Of a DNA stretch of 64,000 nucleotides, positions 14,957 through 29,493 are shown in pieces. Source of the stretch: Chrysomallon squamiferum (Eukaryota > Mollusca > Gastropoda > Neomphalida > Peltospiridae); NCBI GenBank assembly GCA_012295275.1, contig CM022671.1, forward strand, positions 35,959,183 to 36,023,182, in the 5' to 3' direction. The notes beneath the pieces were generated by a model that made no database searches, was not told where the DNA came from, and saw only the letters and a list, made by a program, of their open reading frames with translations. Every line of letters starts with the position of its first letter. Position 1 is the first letter of the stretch. The position numbers and the translations under genes were made by a program.

Positions 14957-16934
14957 TTGACACTTGTAGATATGTCTGATTATTTTGAAAATACAAAAAA
15001 AGAAATTTAAATCTGCATGATGACACAAACAAATCATATTTTAAAGTTTGATATTATGACAATTTGTTTCTAATCATGTTCCTAATTTGTTTTGAATCCA
15101 TCTTTGATATAAAAAATTACTGAGAGAGAAAAAACTGAGACTAACCCGTGTCTGACAATCATCATTTCGTAAGTCTGGATTATCTTTTCTCGGAAGAAGT
15201 CGACAAACTGCAGGTTTTTCTTCACACATTCAGCTTTCATTGCCTCCAGGAAGACTTTGTAGTCAGCCTCGGGCAGAACAAGACCAGGAAACAAGTCAGA
15301 GATGATTCCGTTAAACAGTGGGATGTCATGTGACAGAAACTTGGGCAGGTTCACGTCTATGATGGAACGCAGCAGCTGAAAAGATTGATTAAAATAGAAA
15401 TATTTACAAACTTTCTTTTTTCACACACAGAGTAATATTAATTTAACTGTAAAGAGATTCAGATTATACTGCCACTGTATCAAAAATATTTCTTTTTGGA
15501 CTTGTATGTTCAAAGATGTGTGTTAATTTAAATAGATTTGAAAGCACTAATACAAACAGAGGTTAACATACTAACATTTAAAGGCTGTTTAGGCTCTAGC
15601 TGTGAGAAACTGTTTTGACTCACTGTAAAAGTTAACAGAGGAAAACATTTTGTTACAACCAAATTCACCACTTTCACACTGAAGATATTAATTTGTAATT
15701 GTTTTAATACCAAAATCTGACCCAGCTAGTAACATTCACCACATTATACACATTGTACACTCTGTTTTCATTTTAAATTTAAACACAAATTACCAGAATG
15801 TCCTCATCTTCATCAGGAAATTTCAGTTTCAAGTTTCCAGCAGCTGACAGGACAGCTTTGACAGCTCGCATGCCATAGTCGTAGTGGAACTGCGATGACA
15901 ACTGTTCTGAACACAACCTGTACGTTGTTACAATCTTCACTGACAGGTTACGAGCGTTGAGGAAGCCAAACGAATAGAGAGAGATCTCTGCTATCATGGC
16001 ATAGTCTGGCACCATCATAGCCACAGTTCTGAAGAGGACTTTGAGGTTGTCAGGCAGCTCGGATCTGCCTGCGTAGCCGGGGTTCATGGTGATGCACACG
16101 TAGCAGTTGGGGTTCAGTTTGAGCTCCGTGCCCTCAAATAAAAACATGTCTGCCTTCGTCTGAATGGCTCGGATAATACACAGAATCTGAAAAATACGTT
16201 AACAATGTAGTTTAGATAGTTGTGTGTTAGATTTGTATGTAAATCTTTGTATATATCAGAGCTTATGTTTTGTTATTTTTGTATTTCTAAAAATATGTTA
16301 TATGTTGGTTTGGGTTTGAATATTTGTGTGTGTGTATGCAGAAGTGCATGCTTGCATGTGTGTATGCATGTATAGGTGTATGTCTGAGAATGTGTGGTGT
16401 GTGTATGTGTGTGTGTGTGTGTGTGTGTGCATGTGTGTGTGTATGTACCTGTATATGTGAATGTTCAGATGTTTGTCTGAGAGTGTATGTTTGTGTGTGT
16501 GTTTCTGTTCATGTTATATGTATATAGGTGTGTCTGTGAATGTGTGTAAGATTGTATTTATAAAAAAATAAATAAAAGAAGATCTATGAAGACTCACTTG
16601 CTGGGCAACCACTGACAACACTTCTAAATCAATTCTGTTGAACTCATCAAAACATGCCCAGGCACCTGAAGACGCCAAACCTTTGAAAAACTGGAAAAAC
16701 ACAAAAGCAAAAGATTTAAGTCTTCTAACTACAGAATAATAATAATAATAATAATATTAATAAAAAAATTAAAAAAAGTTTAAAAATTATATTAATCCAG
16801 GAACAGTACTTTTATATTAAATGTAATAAAACTATAAATGGTTGCACATTGTTTTCACAACATAAATTAAATACAAAACTATTTAAAATAATATATAAAA
16901 AATTACATTGCAGTAATTTGAATGTATAAATGTT

Positions 16935-16974
<40 letters not shown>

Positions 16975-19900
16975 AATGAAAACAACAATCCTATCATACC
17001 TATTACAAACAGTTAGTTTAAAAATATAAGCTGAAATAAAAATATTTTACTTTTCCCATGGCGATGTAATCAAGACCATCAGAGCAGTTGAATACAACAC
17101 ACTGGACAGCTATAGCCTTGGCCAAATCTTTTGTTGTTTCTGTTTTTCCTGTTCCAGCTGGACCTTCAGGAGCTCCATTCAGATTGAGGTGGAAGGCACC
17201 AATAAGGGTTCTGTAACACCTGTCAGTGAGAGGGGTGATGACAAGACGGGCGGAGTTTCCCAGGTACTCGTTACAGTAGTTGACTGTTGCATTGGTGATT
17301 CGAACCAGCATCTTACTGTCCTCCCAGTAATAGCGCAGCTGAGCCAACCACTGGAAGTCATTCTCTTTTGACACACCTACACACACAACATTTTTTTTTT
17401 TTTATATTAAATATGATATTGATTATTTAACAAACAAGTATTTTAGTTAATGATGAAGTTAATATTTAAAAATATATATATTAAAAATGAAAATAATGAT
17501 AAATAAATAACAGTACAGTCTGTGTAAAAAGAATGAAAGAGAACTATTTGAGTGTGTTATCTGTGTTGAATAAAGTTACAGAGCAACCAGTGAAATCAGA
17601 ATCCCCACCGGTCATTTTTGGCACATATAAAAAATAATTAAAAAACAATCATTATAGAAAATGGGAATCTAAGAGTTCAGTGTTTCTGAAGTTTTGAAAT
17701 ACCTTTGTCAGCCATGTCAGTGACAACATCCCTGGCATGGACGTCAATGACGACAAGAGCTCCCAGTGTCACTCGCTGCTGCTTTGACAACTTTCCTCTC
17801 ACAAGAGCAACAATTTCGTGAAGCTGAGCTTCCAGTTTGTCCCAGTATTCCCTCAGACCCTGGGGTCCGCTGCGGATTGCCTCGTGAACCTCCCTGGTCC
17901 AGTAGACTTGTGAGGCACACAGAACAACCTGTCCAGGCCACTCTTTCACCCACTCAGTTCGTGGTGAAATTGCATATGCCTGCAACAAAAATAAAACATG
18001 ATAACACTGATCTACTGTCACAGCATCTACTTTCATATTTGTCAGTTCTTATGCTTATTATGTGTAAATCTGCATTAAAGTTGTATAAATGTGATCCTTC
18101 ACAAACCTGTATGTACAGTTTGTATATCTGTATTTTCGTGATCCTACACAAACCTGTATGTTCAGTTTGTATCTCTACATGTATCTTTTTGTGTGTGTAT
18201 TATATTAAACGCTGTAATACTTATTTTGATTGTTTCTGTGTAAGTGTGTGTGTGTCTGTATATAAAAGCTGCATCACTTGCCTCTATGGCAGCCTCTATG
18301 ACGTCTCTGACAGACATCAACATCACGTCCTGTACTTGCAGCAGCCACTTCTCTACAGCTCCCCTCGCCTCTGACGTTGAAATCACCTGACTCAGCTTCA
18401 CTTTCTCTCCCTCACTGGAGAACATGGCGTGGATGTCGAGTTTCGAGTCAAACTCAAGTTTGGCAATTCCCTCAAAACACTTCTTGAGATGAGGCTGAAC
18501 TCGAGTGGGGTCCTTTGTCTCAGACAGAATCTCCAACATCTCGTCATTGGAAAGGAAGAAAAATCTGTCACAGTCAAGTGTTAAATGTTATTATGAAATG
18601 GATATTCTTGAAAATAAGAAAGAAACATTATAAAAGTAAATATCTAAATGAATGAATAGAGTTTGACAGGTAAAGAATTAGAGCGAATGAGAGTGTATCC
18701 TGTATTAGGTTTGTTAGATTATTACCTTGGGAAGAACAGTCTCTTTTTCTCCAGGTAGGCGTTGAGACCTTTGTTAATTTTGTCCAGTAAACCATTGCTG
18801 TCTCTGAGCTTCTCCAGCAAACCCTGCAGTCCAGTAGCTACCATCACCTGTACATAAACAATATCCATTAATATAACATATCACATAACTTATATATACA
18901 GTGTGTATTAATATAACATATTACATAACTTCTATATACACAATATACATTAATATAGCATATTACATAACTTGTATACATACACAGTGTGTATTAATAT
19001 AACTATTAATAACTTATATACACAATGTGTATTAATATAACATATTAGAATTGTACAATAAACAATCTGTAATAATACAACCATATTAGACCTGTAAATA
19101 AACAATATGTATTAATATAACATATTACATAATTTGTAGAATAAACAATGCGAATATTTATTAATGCTAACTGTATATATTTATATTTTTTTTAATTCAG
19201 ACTTATCTTGGATTTTCACTTTTGATTTATTACACAGACTCACAAGTCCTGTCTGTAATTAACAGTTAATTCTACTGTTTTATTACTTCAATACGTGCAA
19301 GCTAATTACTGATATATTTTTCTGTATAATTATTAAACTGCTATTCACTGCAACCTAAAATGAAATAAATTCTTTACTTTGGGATCTTTTGCTGTGTGTT
19401 TCATGACGTCCTTCCAGTTTCTGTCCACCATCTGAAAGAGTCGGCCTTCCTCTGGCATCTGCTGCATGATGTCCTCAGAGGAGAAGATGGGTTCCAGATA
19501 CAGCCACTGGGCTTGAACTTTCAGCCACTCGTCTATTGTGTCCTGAGTGTGAATCAGCTTCTCCTCCCAGCTCTACAACAAAACAGTGACAGACAAAACC
19601 AGTGAAAAACATGGCTCAACATATTTTAACATTTCTGGTTACTAGTTGCTTGAAATTAGTTTGTTTTGTGTTTTAACAGAATGAGAGAGGAAATCCAACA
19701 ACAGAGTGGTACACAGCAGTGTGTACTAATTTGCTGATATTAGCATGAAGAGAGTGTTAGTTATGCCATAAACAAATCTAACAAGAATCATCAATAAAAT
19801 ATGATATAACGACATAATCTTCAAATGAGAGAAATTTAATCTTCAGATATTTAAGTATTTACAACTCTCTCACCTTGATTTCTTTCTCAAATGGTTTGAT

Positions 19901-22900
19901 GAAAGGAGATCCTCTCATTGTCTGAGTTTTGACAATCTGGTCGTCTAGGATAGTCTGGATCTCGTCCACTGAGGCGAGGATGTGAATTCCTGAGTCTCTG
20001 TACATTATCAGGTTGAAGTCTACCTGCGCCCAGTCCTCTATCATCTTCTTTAGAGCTTTCTCCAGTGAGAATTCCTTTAATAGAAGTAAAAATAATGATA
20101 ATAAAAATAGCAATAACTTTTTATTTTTGTAAACATGTTACAAAAACTACTACTAATAATAATTATAAAAATAATAACAATAAAAGCAATACATTTTTAA
20201 TTTTGTAAAAACTTTATAATTTTTTCACAAAGAATAAACAATACACAGATATAATATCAGTAGATTTATGGATGAATGGAAGAAGAAGATGGAACAGACA
20301 AAAACAGGTAAAACATTTCTAATTTAATGATTTATAAAGAGGTAACTCAATAATAAAGATTTTCATTATATATATATATGTCTTTATATAGATTGGGTAC
20401 ATTTTATTTTGTAAAGTACAAATGTTACCTTTGATGCTGCTGCAGAAATTGATTCGAACTGTTCCATGTAAGGGTCAAGGTTGAGTTTGAGGACTTTTTT
20501 CAGTGTGGTTCCAGCATCTGGGGTGAGATCAAAACCAGCAATCTCCGACATCTTGGACCAGTGACGTGCTCGGATTCCAGGATTACACATGATGGAAATT
20601 ACAGGAATGTATTCCTAGAAAATAACAAAACACATTCAATGTATTCCTAGAAAATAACAAAACACATTCAATGTTAACATAGAAGTACGTATTCACTGAA
20701 AGTAACAAAACAAGTGTTAGAGTTGTAACAGAAATATTTATGAGGCCAATACATATCAAGCCAAAACAAATTTTTATTTCTAACTTTACTCCTTGCAGAA
20801 AGAATCTGATTAATGTGTATCCCCTTGCAATTATCATGGCAGAGAAATTTCAGTTTTGAGAATAATAAAAAAGAAAAAACAAAGAAAGAATACACATGGG
20901 TTGTTTTTATGAGCTGGATGAAGATGATATGATTCTTTATGTGGCCTTCTGTGCAAAAAATACTTTTGCTGAGTTACATGAAAACGTGCATCAATTCTAT
21001 TCTTCTAAATCCTCTGTGAAGTGACACATTTCTAAACTTTACCTTGAACTGTTTCATGTTATCCATGCACGTGTTGCACACATTCAGGGCCTGGGGGATG
21101 TGAAGCTCCTCCTCTTCTTCCTCCTTCACCTCCTCCCCAGAGTCCTCGGCCAGTCGCCGTTTTTTCTTCTTCTCTCTCTCGCGTTCATCCTTCTCCATCA
21201 TGAGTTTTTTCACTCGCTGACTGAAGATTTTCTGAATCTTGTACGTTTCTCTCCAGTACTCATCAACCTCAGCCTCAATAGCTTCTGAGTTCAGCTCCAT
21301 GAAAGCACCGTCCATCCATCTGTGTGAGATAAATATTTTGTTATGTTCTTAATAAACAGTATATAGATGCTGTAGTTATAATAACATGGTGATTAGACAT
21401 TAATTATGATGATGATGATGAGGATGATGGTGGTGACAATGACAATAAAACAATAATAATAATGATGAAGATGGTGATAATATATTAATAATCATGATTA
21501 TGATATATTAATAATAATAATGATGATGATGATGGTGAGATGATAACAATAATAGTAATAGAAACAATAATTGTTTCTGTTACAGTATAAAATTATTTGA
21601 GAAATATACATGATCAAAACACAGGTTTATAAAAAAAAATAAAAAAAAAATCAATATAAATATTAAATTACTTTTTCTCTGCTTTCTGCCACTTGAGAAC
21701 AACATTGAAAAGTCTTTGGAATGGATCGAGAGCATTGGTGATTTCATCTACATCTGGATAGGTTGAAATTGGATATTTGTAGAGTGCTTCTTCCTGTAAA
21801 TACGTTTGTTATAAAATATAATTTCAACTCTGGTTAATCACTGTTCAGTTTCTAGATGTGAAAAGAGTTGTCATACCACAGTACAAATAAATTTACATTT
21901 ATTACAGCTTGCAGAAAATTAATAATGAACAATTAAACTTTGTCCTACTTCAACAAATGGATAGTTACAGAATGATATGCTGTACAGTTGAACTGTACAG
22001 AAATAAAGAACACTTACTTAACAGTAAACAATTGCAAGTAAAAATCATTATTTAGTTTCAACAAATTCTTTTTTTTCTTTTCTTTTTTTCCAGAGAGAGT
22101 TTTTATCATTAATGCCAAGATTTACTTTTATTGATTTGTTTCAAGTAATATTTTATCTCCAATTTTATATTTGATGTATCAAACAAAGAACATTAGTAAG
22201 ATTAGAAAAAAGTGAAACAGTCTACTCAGTTTAAAGGTACAGTTTAGTATTACTTACTTTGTTTATCCAGCTGATTAAAGGAATATCATAGTTTAATATT
22301 ACTTACTTTGTTGATCCAGCTGATTAAAAGAATATCATAGTTTAATATTACTTACTTTGTTTATCCAGCTGATTAAAAGAATATCATAGTTTAATATTAC
22401 TTACTTTGCTTATCCAGCTGATTAAAAGAATATCATAGTTTAATATTACTTACTTTGTTGATCCAGCTGATTAAAAGAATATCATAGTTTAATATTACTT
22501 ACTTTGTTTATCCAGCTGATTAAAAGAATATCATAGTTTAATATTACTTACTTTGCTTATCCAGCTGATTAAAAGAATATCATAGTTTAATATCACTTAC
22601 TTTGTTTATCCAGCTGATTAAAAGAATATCATAGTTTAATATTACTTACTTTGTTGATCCAGCTGATGCTCTCTGAGACCTCTCCGAGACGCTGCTGTAC
22701 TTTGCGCACGTCCTGCACATACTGCTGCATCATGTCCAGTTCACCATAGTCGTTGAACTCATCCACACGCTGGCGTAGTCGTTCCAGCTCCAACATCACC
22801 TTCTCCCTCTTCTCCAGCAACGTCTTCTCACCCTTCTGTTTGGATGACTCAACCAGCTGAAACAACAACAGTGTTTTATAAAACCTTAACTTAGATATCT

Positions 22901-24131
22901 TAATAAAAACAAAAATACCCTTTTATCATAAATTTAGTATTACATTATAAAATTAGAGTGATTTAATTAATTATTCTACTCTTGTTAACAATTAAAAGTT
23001 GCTGTACCTCGTCGTTTTGATCAAAGATTGGATTGATTCGTTTAGGCCAGGTGAGAACTTCGCAGTTGAGTTCAATGTCCTCTGGTGTGAACATGAAGAC
23101 GTCAATGAGGTAAGCAAGTCTGTCTTTTGACTCCTGAAATCAAACAAACCAAAAACCAGTTTTAAAACCTCAGTGACAACATTTTAGGTTTTACTTGCTA
23201 TACTTAAAATACATGAAACACAACTGTAATGTATGTTTGACAATAACCACGTTAACTCAGCAAGGGATACAATTGTGCTTTTTCTTAAATAATTACATTG
23301 AAATTAAATATAGAAATTATAACTTTAAAAATAAAAATAATAATAATAATAATAATAATAAAATTATTGTTAACAAATTGTTTGATTTTTGGTCACATTT
23401 GACTGCATTCTAAGCTATCTGTACAGTAAGATGTGTTTTTAAACAGTGTAGTTTTGTAATTTAACAAACCTTTATTCTTTCGTTGAGAGAGACCATGCCG
23501 ATGGTTCTAGCATGTGTGACAAAGTCAACCATTTCCATGAGCTCCTCGCTGGTCTCCGGAACTCTGAGAGCTCGCTCTGATATCAGTCGAAACTCTTTAC
23601 AGATACTGAAAAAGTGTTAATACAGAGTTTGAATAAAATTAAAATCAAATCAAACAAAAACAAACAAAAACAACAAAAAATTATATTTTTAATATTACTG
23701 CACTCTGAAAAGAAAGCAATTAATAAAAACTATATGTAAGTAAGCAGGTAAATTTGATATGGAATAACTCTCGTGTCATTAGAAAGACTGTTACAGTAAG
23801 ATTATATCACTGATGATTTTAGTTTGTTAACAAATGTGAGTGCAGTCCACCTTTCATTTTCTCGCCGATGGTCAGACGACACTCGACTGAGGAGCTCATT
23901 GGCCAGTCCACGGGCAGCTTCAGCCAGTCCACGCTTGAGATCCTCACAGTCCAGACGAATCATGTCAAAGTGTTCAATGCTCGGCAGACCCATGATTTCA
24001 CTGGCCAGGTTACGATACTTTTCTATTTGCTAAATTTATATAATATATATATATATTTACACACAGTTATTACTAATATATGTAATAATCATGAAAAAGT
24101 AATTAAGTAACTGTTAAACCTTTATAAAATA

Positions 24132-24162
<31 letters not shown>

Positions 24163-25377
24163 TCATTACGAACTGTTTATGTCAGTTACAGTATTTAAAA
24201 TCCACAGTTAATATGCATTATGTGTTATAACCAATGCAGACTGATTACATCACTGTTGAAATACTTTTCTTTTTGTTAAGTTGATCTGATATATGTATAT
24301 TTGTAATTATTATTACTACATATAACATTCATAAAAAATATTGTTTCATTTGCTGAATTATTAAATATACATACATACTTTCATTGACAAAGTTTTAAAA
24401 TAACATATTCTAAATATCAATATTAATACTCCTGAACGTGTTAAAATAAAATATGATATGAACATTAAACAAATATAAAAAATAAAAACAAGTAGTAAGA
24501 ATAGCTTACTGTTGTGTATTCTGCAAATGTGTGTTCTTGTTCCATATAGGCATGTATTTCTTTCAGTGCTGTGCCATCCACAATGTAGTCATAGCGATCA
24601 ACTAAAATAACACATAAAGTAAATATAACTTATATGTTTATATGGTCAAATGAATAACACTGATAATTACCAACTGAAAATAACCACATATTGCTACAAA
24701 TAAATAATTATAGTTCAAAATCAAATACATGACACACAGAGCAAATAAATGTTTTATTTAATAATCTTACTTAAAATTTTAATTATTGAGAAATTAATTA
24801 ATTTAAACTTTATAATAGGTAAAAATCTGCATGTCAGTGTTTGTGAATTTAACAATTAAATCTGAGGATATAAAAGGATGTAATTTTTTTTTGTAAATTT
24901 ATATAAACATATTTAAATATAAGAAAAAATATTTATGTATGGATAAAGAAAAGAGTGACAAAAACATTTATTAATGTGGCATTAATTTGTGAACAGTATA
25001 CTAGATACTGTAATTCTCCAGTTTATGATTAAAATGAGAGCAGTAATACATTTCTGTAAATAAAATTCTACAAACTAATAAAATAATAAATTGAAAAACA
25101 ATGTTGACATAATATATAGTTTTTGTTTGTTAAATAATTGAAAATATGAAAAGACAGTGTAATAATAATACAAACAAAATTCCTGTGAAGTTGTGAATGC
25201 ATTTTCATTCTCTTTTCTTTGTGTCACATTTATACTTTGATCTTACAAGTCATTTTAAAAATGACGTGAACTAGTCTACAGTGATACTTGAATTAAGTAA
25301 AATCTTTGTGAAAATAGTGATATATTCTTAAATATTCTCTCTTTTTTCTTTTTCTCCTGTTCCTTCACTTCTTTCTC

Positions 25378-25456
<79 letters not shown>

Positions 25457-28400
25457 TTTTTTTTAATTTAAGTGAATATTGTGACATTTTTAAACTTACT
25501 TTTAGAAAAATCTCCTCTGGCTATTTTAATAACACAAATAAAAATGTATTAGCAATTCATAACTCCAGTAATAATAAACACACCTTTTATAGTTGTTCTG
25601 TTTGGTAAAATATAAAGATTCTGAAATGTCCTTCCAAAATACAAAAACCTTCATCAAAGCTAAAAACATCAAACACAGTCTGGTAAAACAAGACACAGTG
25701 GTATTATTTAGCAGCCAATTTTTTTTTTTTTTTTATTTATCTTATCCTCTGTCAAAGTGTTGAATGTACAAGACTGTCAGGACTTACCGAAAGACTGCAG
25801 GTGATTTGCTGGAGCCTCGAAATAGCTTTCAACAGCACTTTTCAGTTTCTGAATGGCATTGTTCATGATGTGCTGTGCAATGGTCACATCTGTGTAGGTG
25901 ACTGTGTTGCCTCCAGCCAGCCAGGACTGGACAGTGGGCACATGCTGCATTGTCTTGGTGATCTGGCTGAGGACAAACATGACACTGTCAAACAGGTCTT
26001 CCACTGGGGGATAGAACTGCATCTTGTTGTCATCAAACGTCAACTCCATCTTGAGAATAGGAAGTGTTAGTCGGTTCTCTGGCTCAAACAGATTGACAAA
26101 TGCCTCAATAGTCCTCACCAGCAGATCCTTGATCTGTGTGCAAAGATAAATTTTACATAAATTACAAGCAATTTAGTAAGTGGTTAAGACATCTGTTTTA
26201 ACACTCATAGGTACAGGTATCGAATCCCAAATACTACACACAGCTACTGAAAATATCTCCTCTCTCAAACTACTCTTCTAAAATAATAAAACTGTTTTAG
26301 GAACACAATTTACAATTCTTTTTTTTTTTTTTTGATAAAGGATTTTGAAACTTCTGTGTAAATATATATATATAAAATAGTTGACTGGTTGGCCAATACT
26401 GAAAAACAATGGAAGGTTTAGTCTTCAAAAAATTCAATCAAATAAATAAATAAATAATTATAATAAAAAATAAAATAAATTAAAAACAGTTATTGTGAGG
26501 GAACAAAAAATATTATATATTATCCATACCAATGGAATCTTGAATATGATGTTACTATAGGTGATAAAAATAAAATATTTAAAAATAAATAAAACAAAAT
26601 ACAAAAAATTACATAAAGACATTTCTGGATATGAAAATAAAGATCTACATTTAATTGTTTAACTTGTTTTTTTTTTGTGGTTTTTGTTCTTTACTTTTTG
26701 GTGTTTTTATATTTTAAAAAGCCACATAAATTATTTTTTTCCACTGAAAGCAGAGTGAAGCTGTTACCTGGTTGGAGATGAGTGTAGACACACTGTTGTA
26801 AAATGACTCCATTTTCTCAGGTTTTATGTTGGCAAAGCTGTGTTTGTCTGCAAATACATTTATCACACTCGGATGCCAACTGGAAAACAAAAAAACATTT
26901 ATTATTGTCTTCATTCATAGTATTTGTAGTTTCAGTTATTGTTATTGTTATTGTTATTGTTATCAGTGGTGGCAGAAGCATATCTTTTGCAGTTGTTTTT
27001 GTTATTATTGCTGCTCTATTTATAGGCAAACTATCTGACAGTTTAAATAACTAAATATATAAACAAACAAACTGACTGAGATATTCAAATACTGTATTAA
27101 ATGTAAAAATAATTTAAACTTTTTACCTGTGCATCAGTTTTTCCTCTGCTTTTTCCAGATCCAACATTACATTGTTCTTCATCGATTCAAAGTCCATTGG
27201 ACCATGTGCTCTGTTCAAATAAATAAATAAGTAAATAAGTAAGTAAGTAAGTAAGTATGTAAGTAAGTAAGTATGTAAGTAAGTAAATAAATACACAAAT
27301 AAATAAATAAGTAAGTAAGTAAATATATAAATAAGTAAGTAAGTAAGTAAGTAAGTAAGTGAATAAATAAATAAATACATAAATAAATAAATAATTAAGT
27401 AAATAAATAAATAAATAAATAAATAAATTTAAAAATGTAAAACAAATTAAAATTTACATCACAATATAACATATACTGATAAAGAGGACAAACATTATCT
27501 TCAGTAACACCAGAGCACTGTTTAGAACTGGAAATAAGTAACTGGCAGCAGCACTAAGTCAAGACATTACTGTCTGCTCTTTACATAAATAAAATTTTAA
27601 GCTGTAACAATAATTTCCATCCACAAGCTGCTAGATGGAATCCTGTAAGCAAATTATGTTCATCCTTATTAAAATGAGTAGGTGAATAAACAAGTTAGTT
27701 TATCTGTGTCTAAAACAAACAGTTATGTAAACTGTCACCTGTATGTTGCAACGTCAACGAGGATCATGTTGCCGAGGGTGATCTGACACATCTTCAACAC
27801 TGTGCTCATGGACGGGTGCAGTATGTGCAGGTTCTCAGCAATAAACTCACAGTTTTCTACGTAGCTATCATGCCACGGTCGAGAGAAGTCCAGACCCCTG
27901 TAGTAATAAATACAGTGAAAAACACATTTTTATTTACATCAGAATATATATGTGTTATACACAGGCAAATACACACATACACAAACACACACACACACAC
28001 ACACGTAAACAGAGATTCATACAAATACAGACACAAACCAAATATATATATACAAATGCACATAACAAAACAAAAATGTTGTTTCAGAATGTATATTACT
28101 TTTACACATTTGTATGATAATATCGTATTTATTATTATTATTACTTTTTTTTTTTTTTTTCATGTTTATGTGTCAGCAACTTTGTGTTACAAATGTAAGT
28201 AATAAACACAAGTATAAAGTTTATTTACTCTGGTTCTGAAGGAGGAGGTCCAGCAACTTCATATTCCAAACCCTTCACACCGGGAGTTATCAGTACATGT
28301 TGCACTGAAATTATAATACATACATAATTAAATAAATAAATAATAACAAACAAGGATGATAATAAAATTGCTTTATTATAGATAGATTGAAATCCAAATG

Positions 28401-29100
28401 TGGAACAATGTTAAAATCAACTGTTAAGAAACTGAAAAAAACAGTGTAAATATCTGAAGTGTAAAATAATGAAAAGCAAACTAAAATATGTAAAATATAG
28501 AAAAAACTTTAGAATAATGTAAGATGAACTGTAAAACATGTAAAGTGAAATGTAAAACAAAGATTACCCATGGATTTCTTCATGCTGTTGGTGTAGTCTG
28601 CATGGATCTCTCCAAACAGCTCTGTGAGACAACTCTTCATGTACTGAGTGGATCTCAACTCTTCTGGGATTTTTGCCACAATGTGTGTGGCCCACTCTTT
28701 CTGCATGGGAGTTATTGGCCCACTCTCCACACATCCCTTCAGAAATGTGTAGTTGAGCTAAAAAAAAAAAACAGCAAGAATTGTCATTATAACACTGAAT
28801 ATAACACTGAGTACAACAACTGTAGCTGTGTTTATAGTTTAAAGAAAGAAACAAACAAACAATGATAATTGATAGTCCTGTAATATATGAAATATCTGAC
28901 TAAGTTAGTTCATTTAGTTGAACCACTCCAAAGAGTTCCAAATGACATTATGAAATTTAAACTTAAATATATAATAATGATGATGATGATGATGATGATG
29001 ACAATAATAATAATGATGATAATGATGACAATAATAATAATAATAATGATGATAATGACAATAATGATGATGATGATGATAATAATAAAAATAATAATAA

Positions 29101-29132
<32 letters not shown>

Positions 29133-29444
29133 CAACAACAACAACAAAGATGGCAACAGAAATAATAATGAGAAGAATAAATAATAACAAAACAATAACA
29201 AAAATAATAATTTATACTTTACCATTCAACTTCATAATTGTGAAACAAAAACATTTAATACTAACGAATATTTTGAGATGATAAAGCTGATGATACAAAT
29301 AATTTTACTTCAAATATAATTTTAATTTATAATATTTCAGAAACATAAAACAAAAATGCCATTTTCTTTTTTGATGTAATTTTTTTTTTTTTTTTTTTTT
29401 TTGTAATAGTTACTAATCACAAAAGAAAAACAAAATAATAGTAA

Positions 29445-29493
<49 letters not shown>

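Noticed and set aside
17766-18374. 202-codon plus-strand ORF opposite the dynein linker exons
   Set aside because: Antisense shadow of exons c22-c23; the minus-strand frame carries the conserved dynein motifs.
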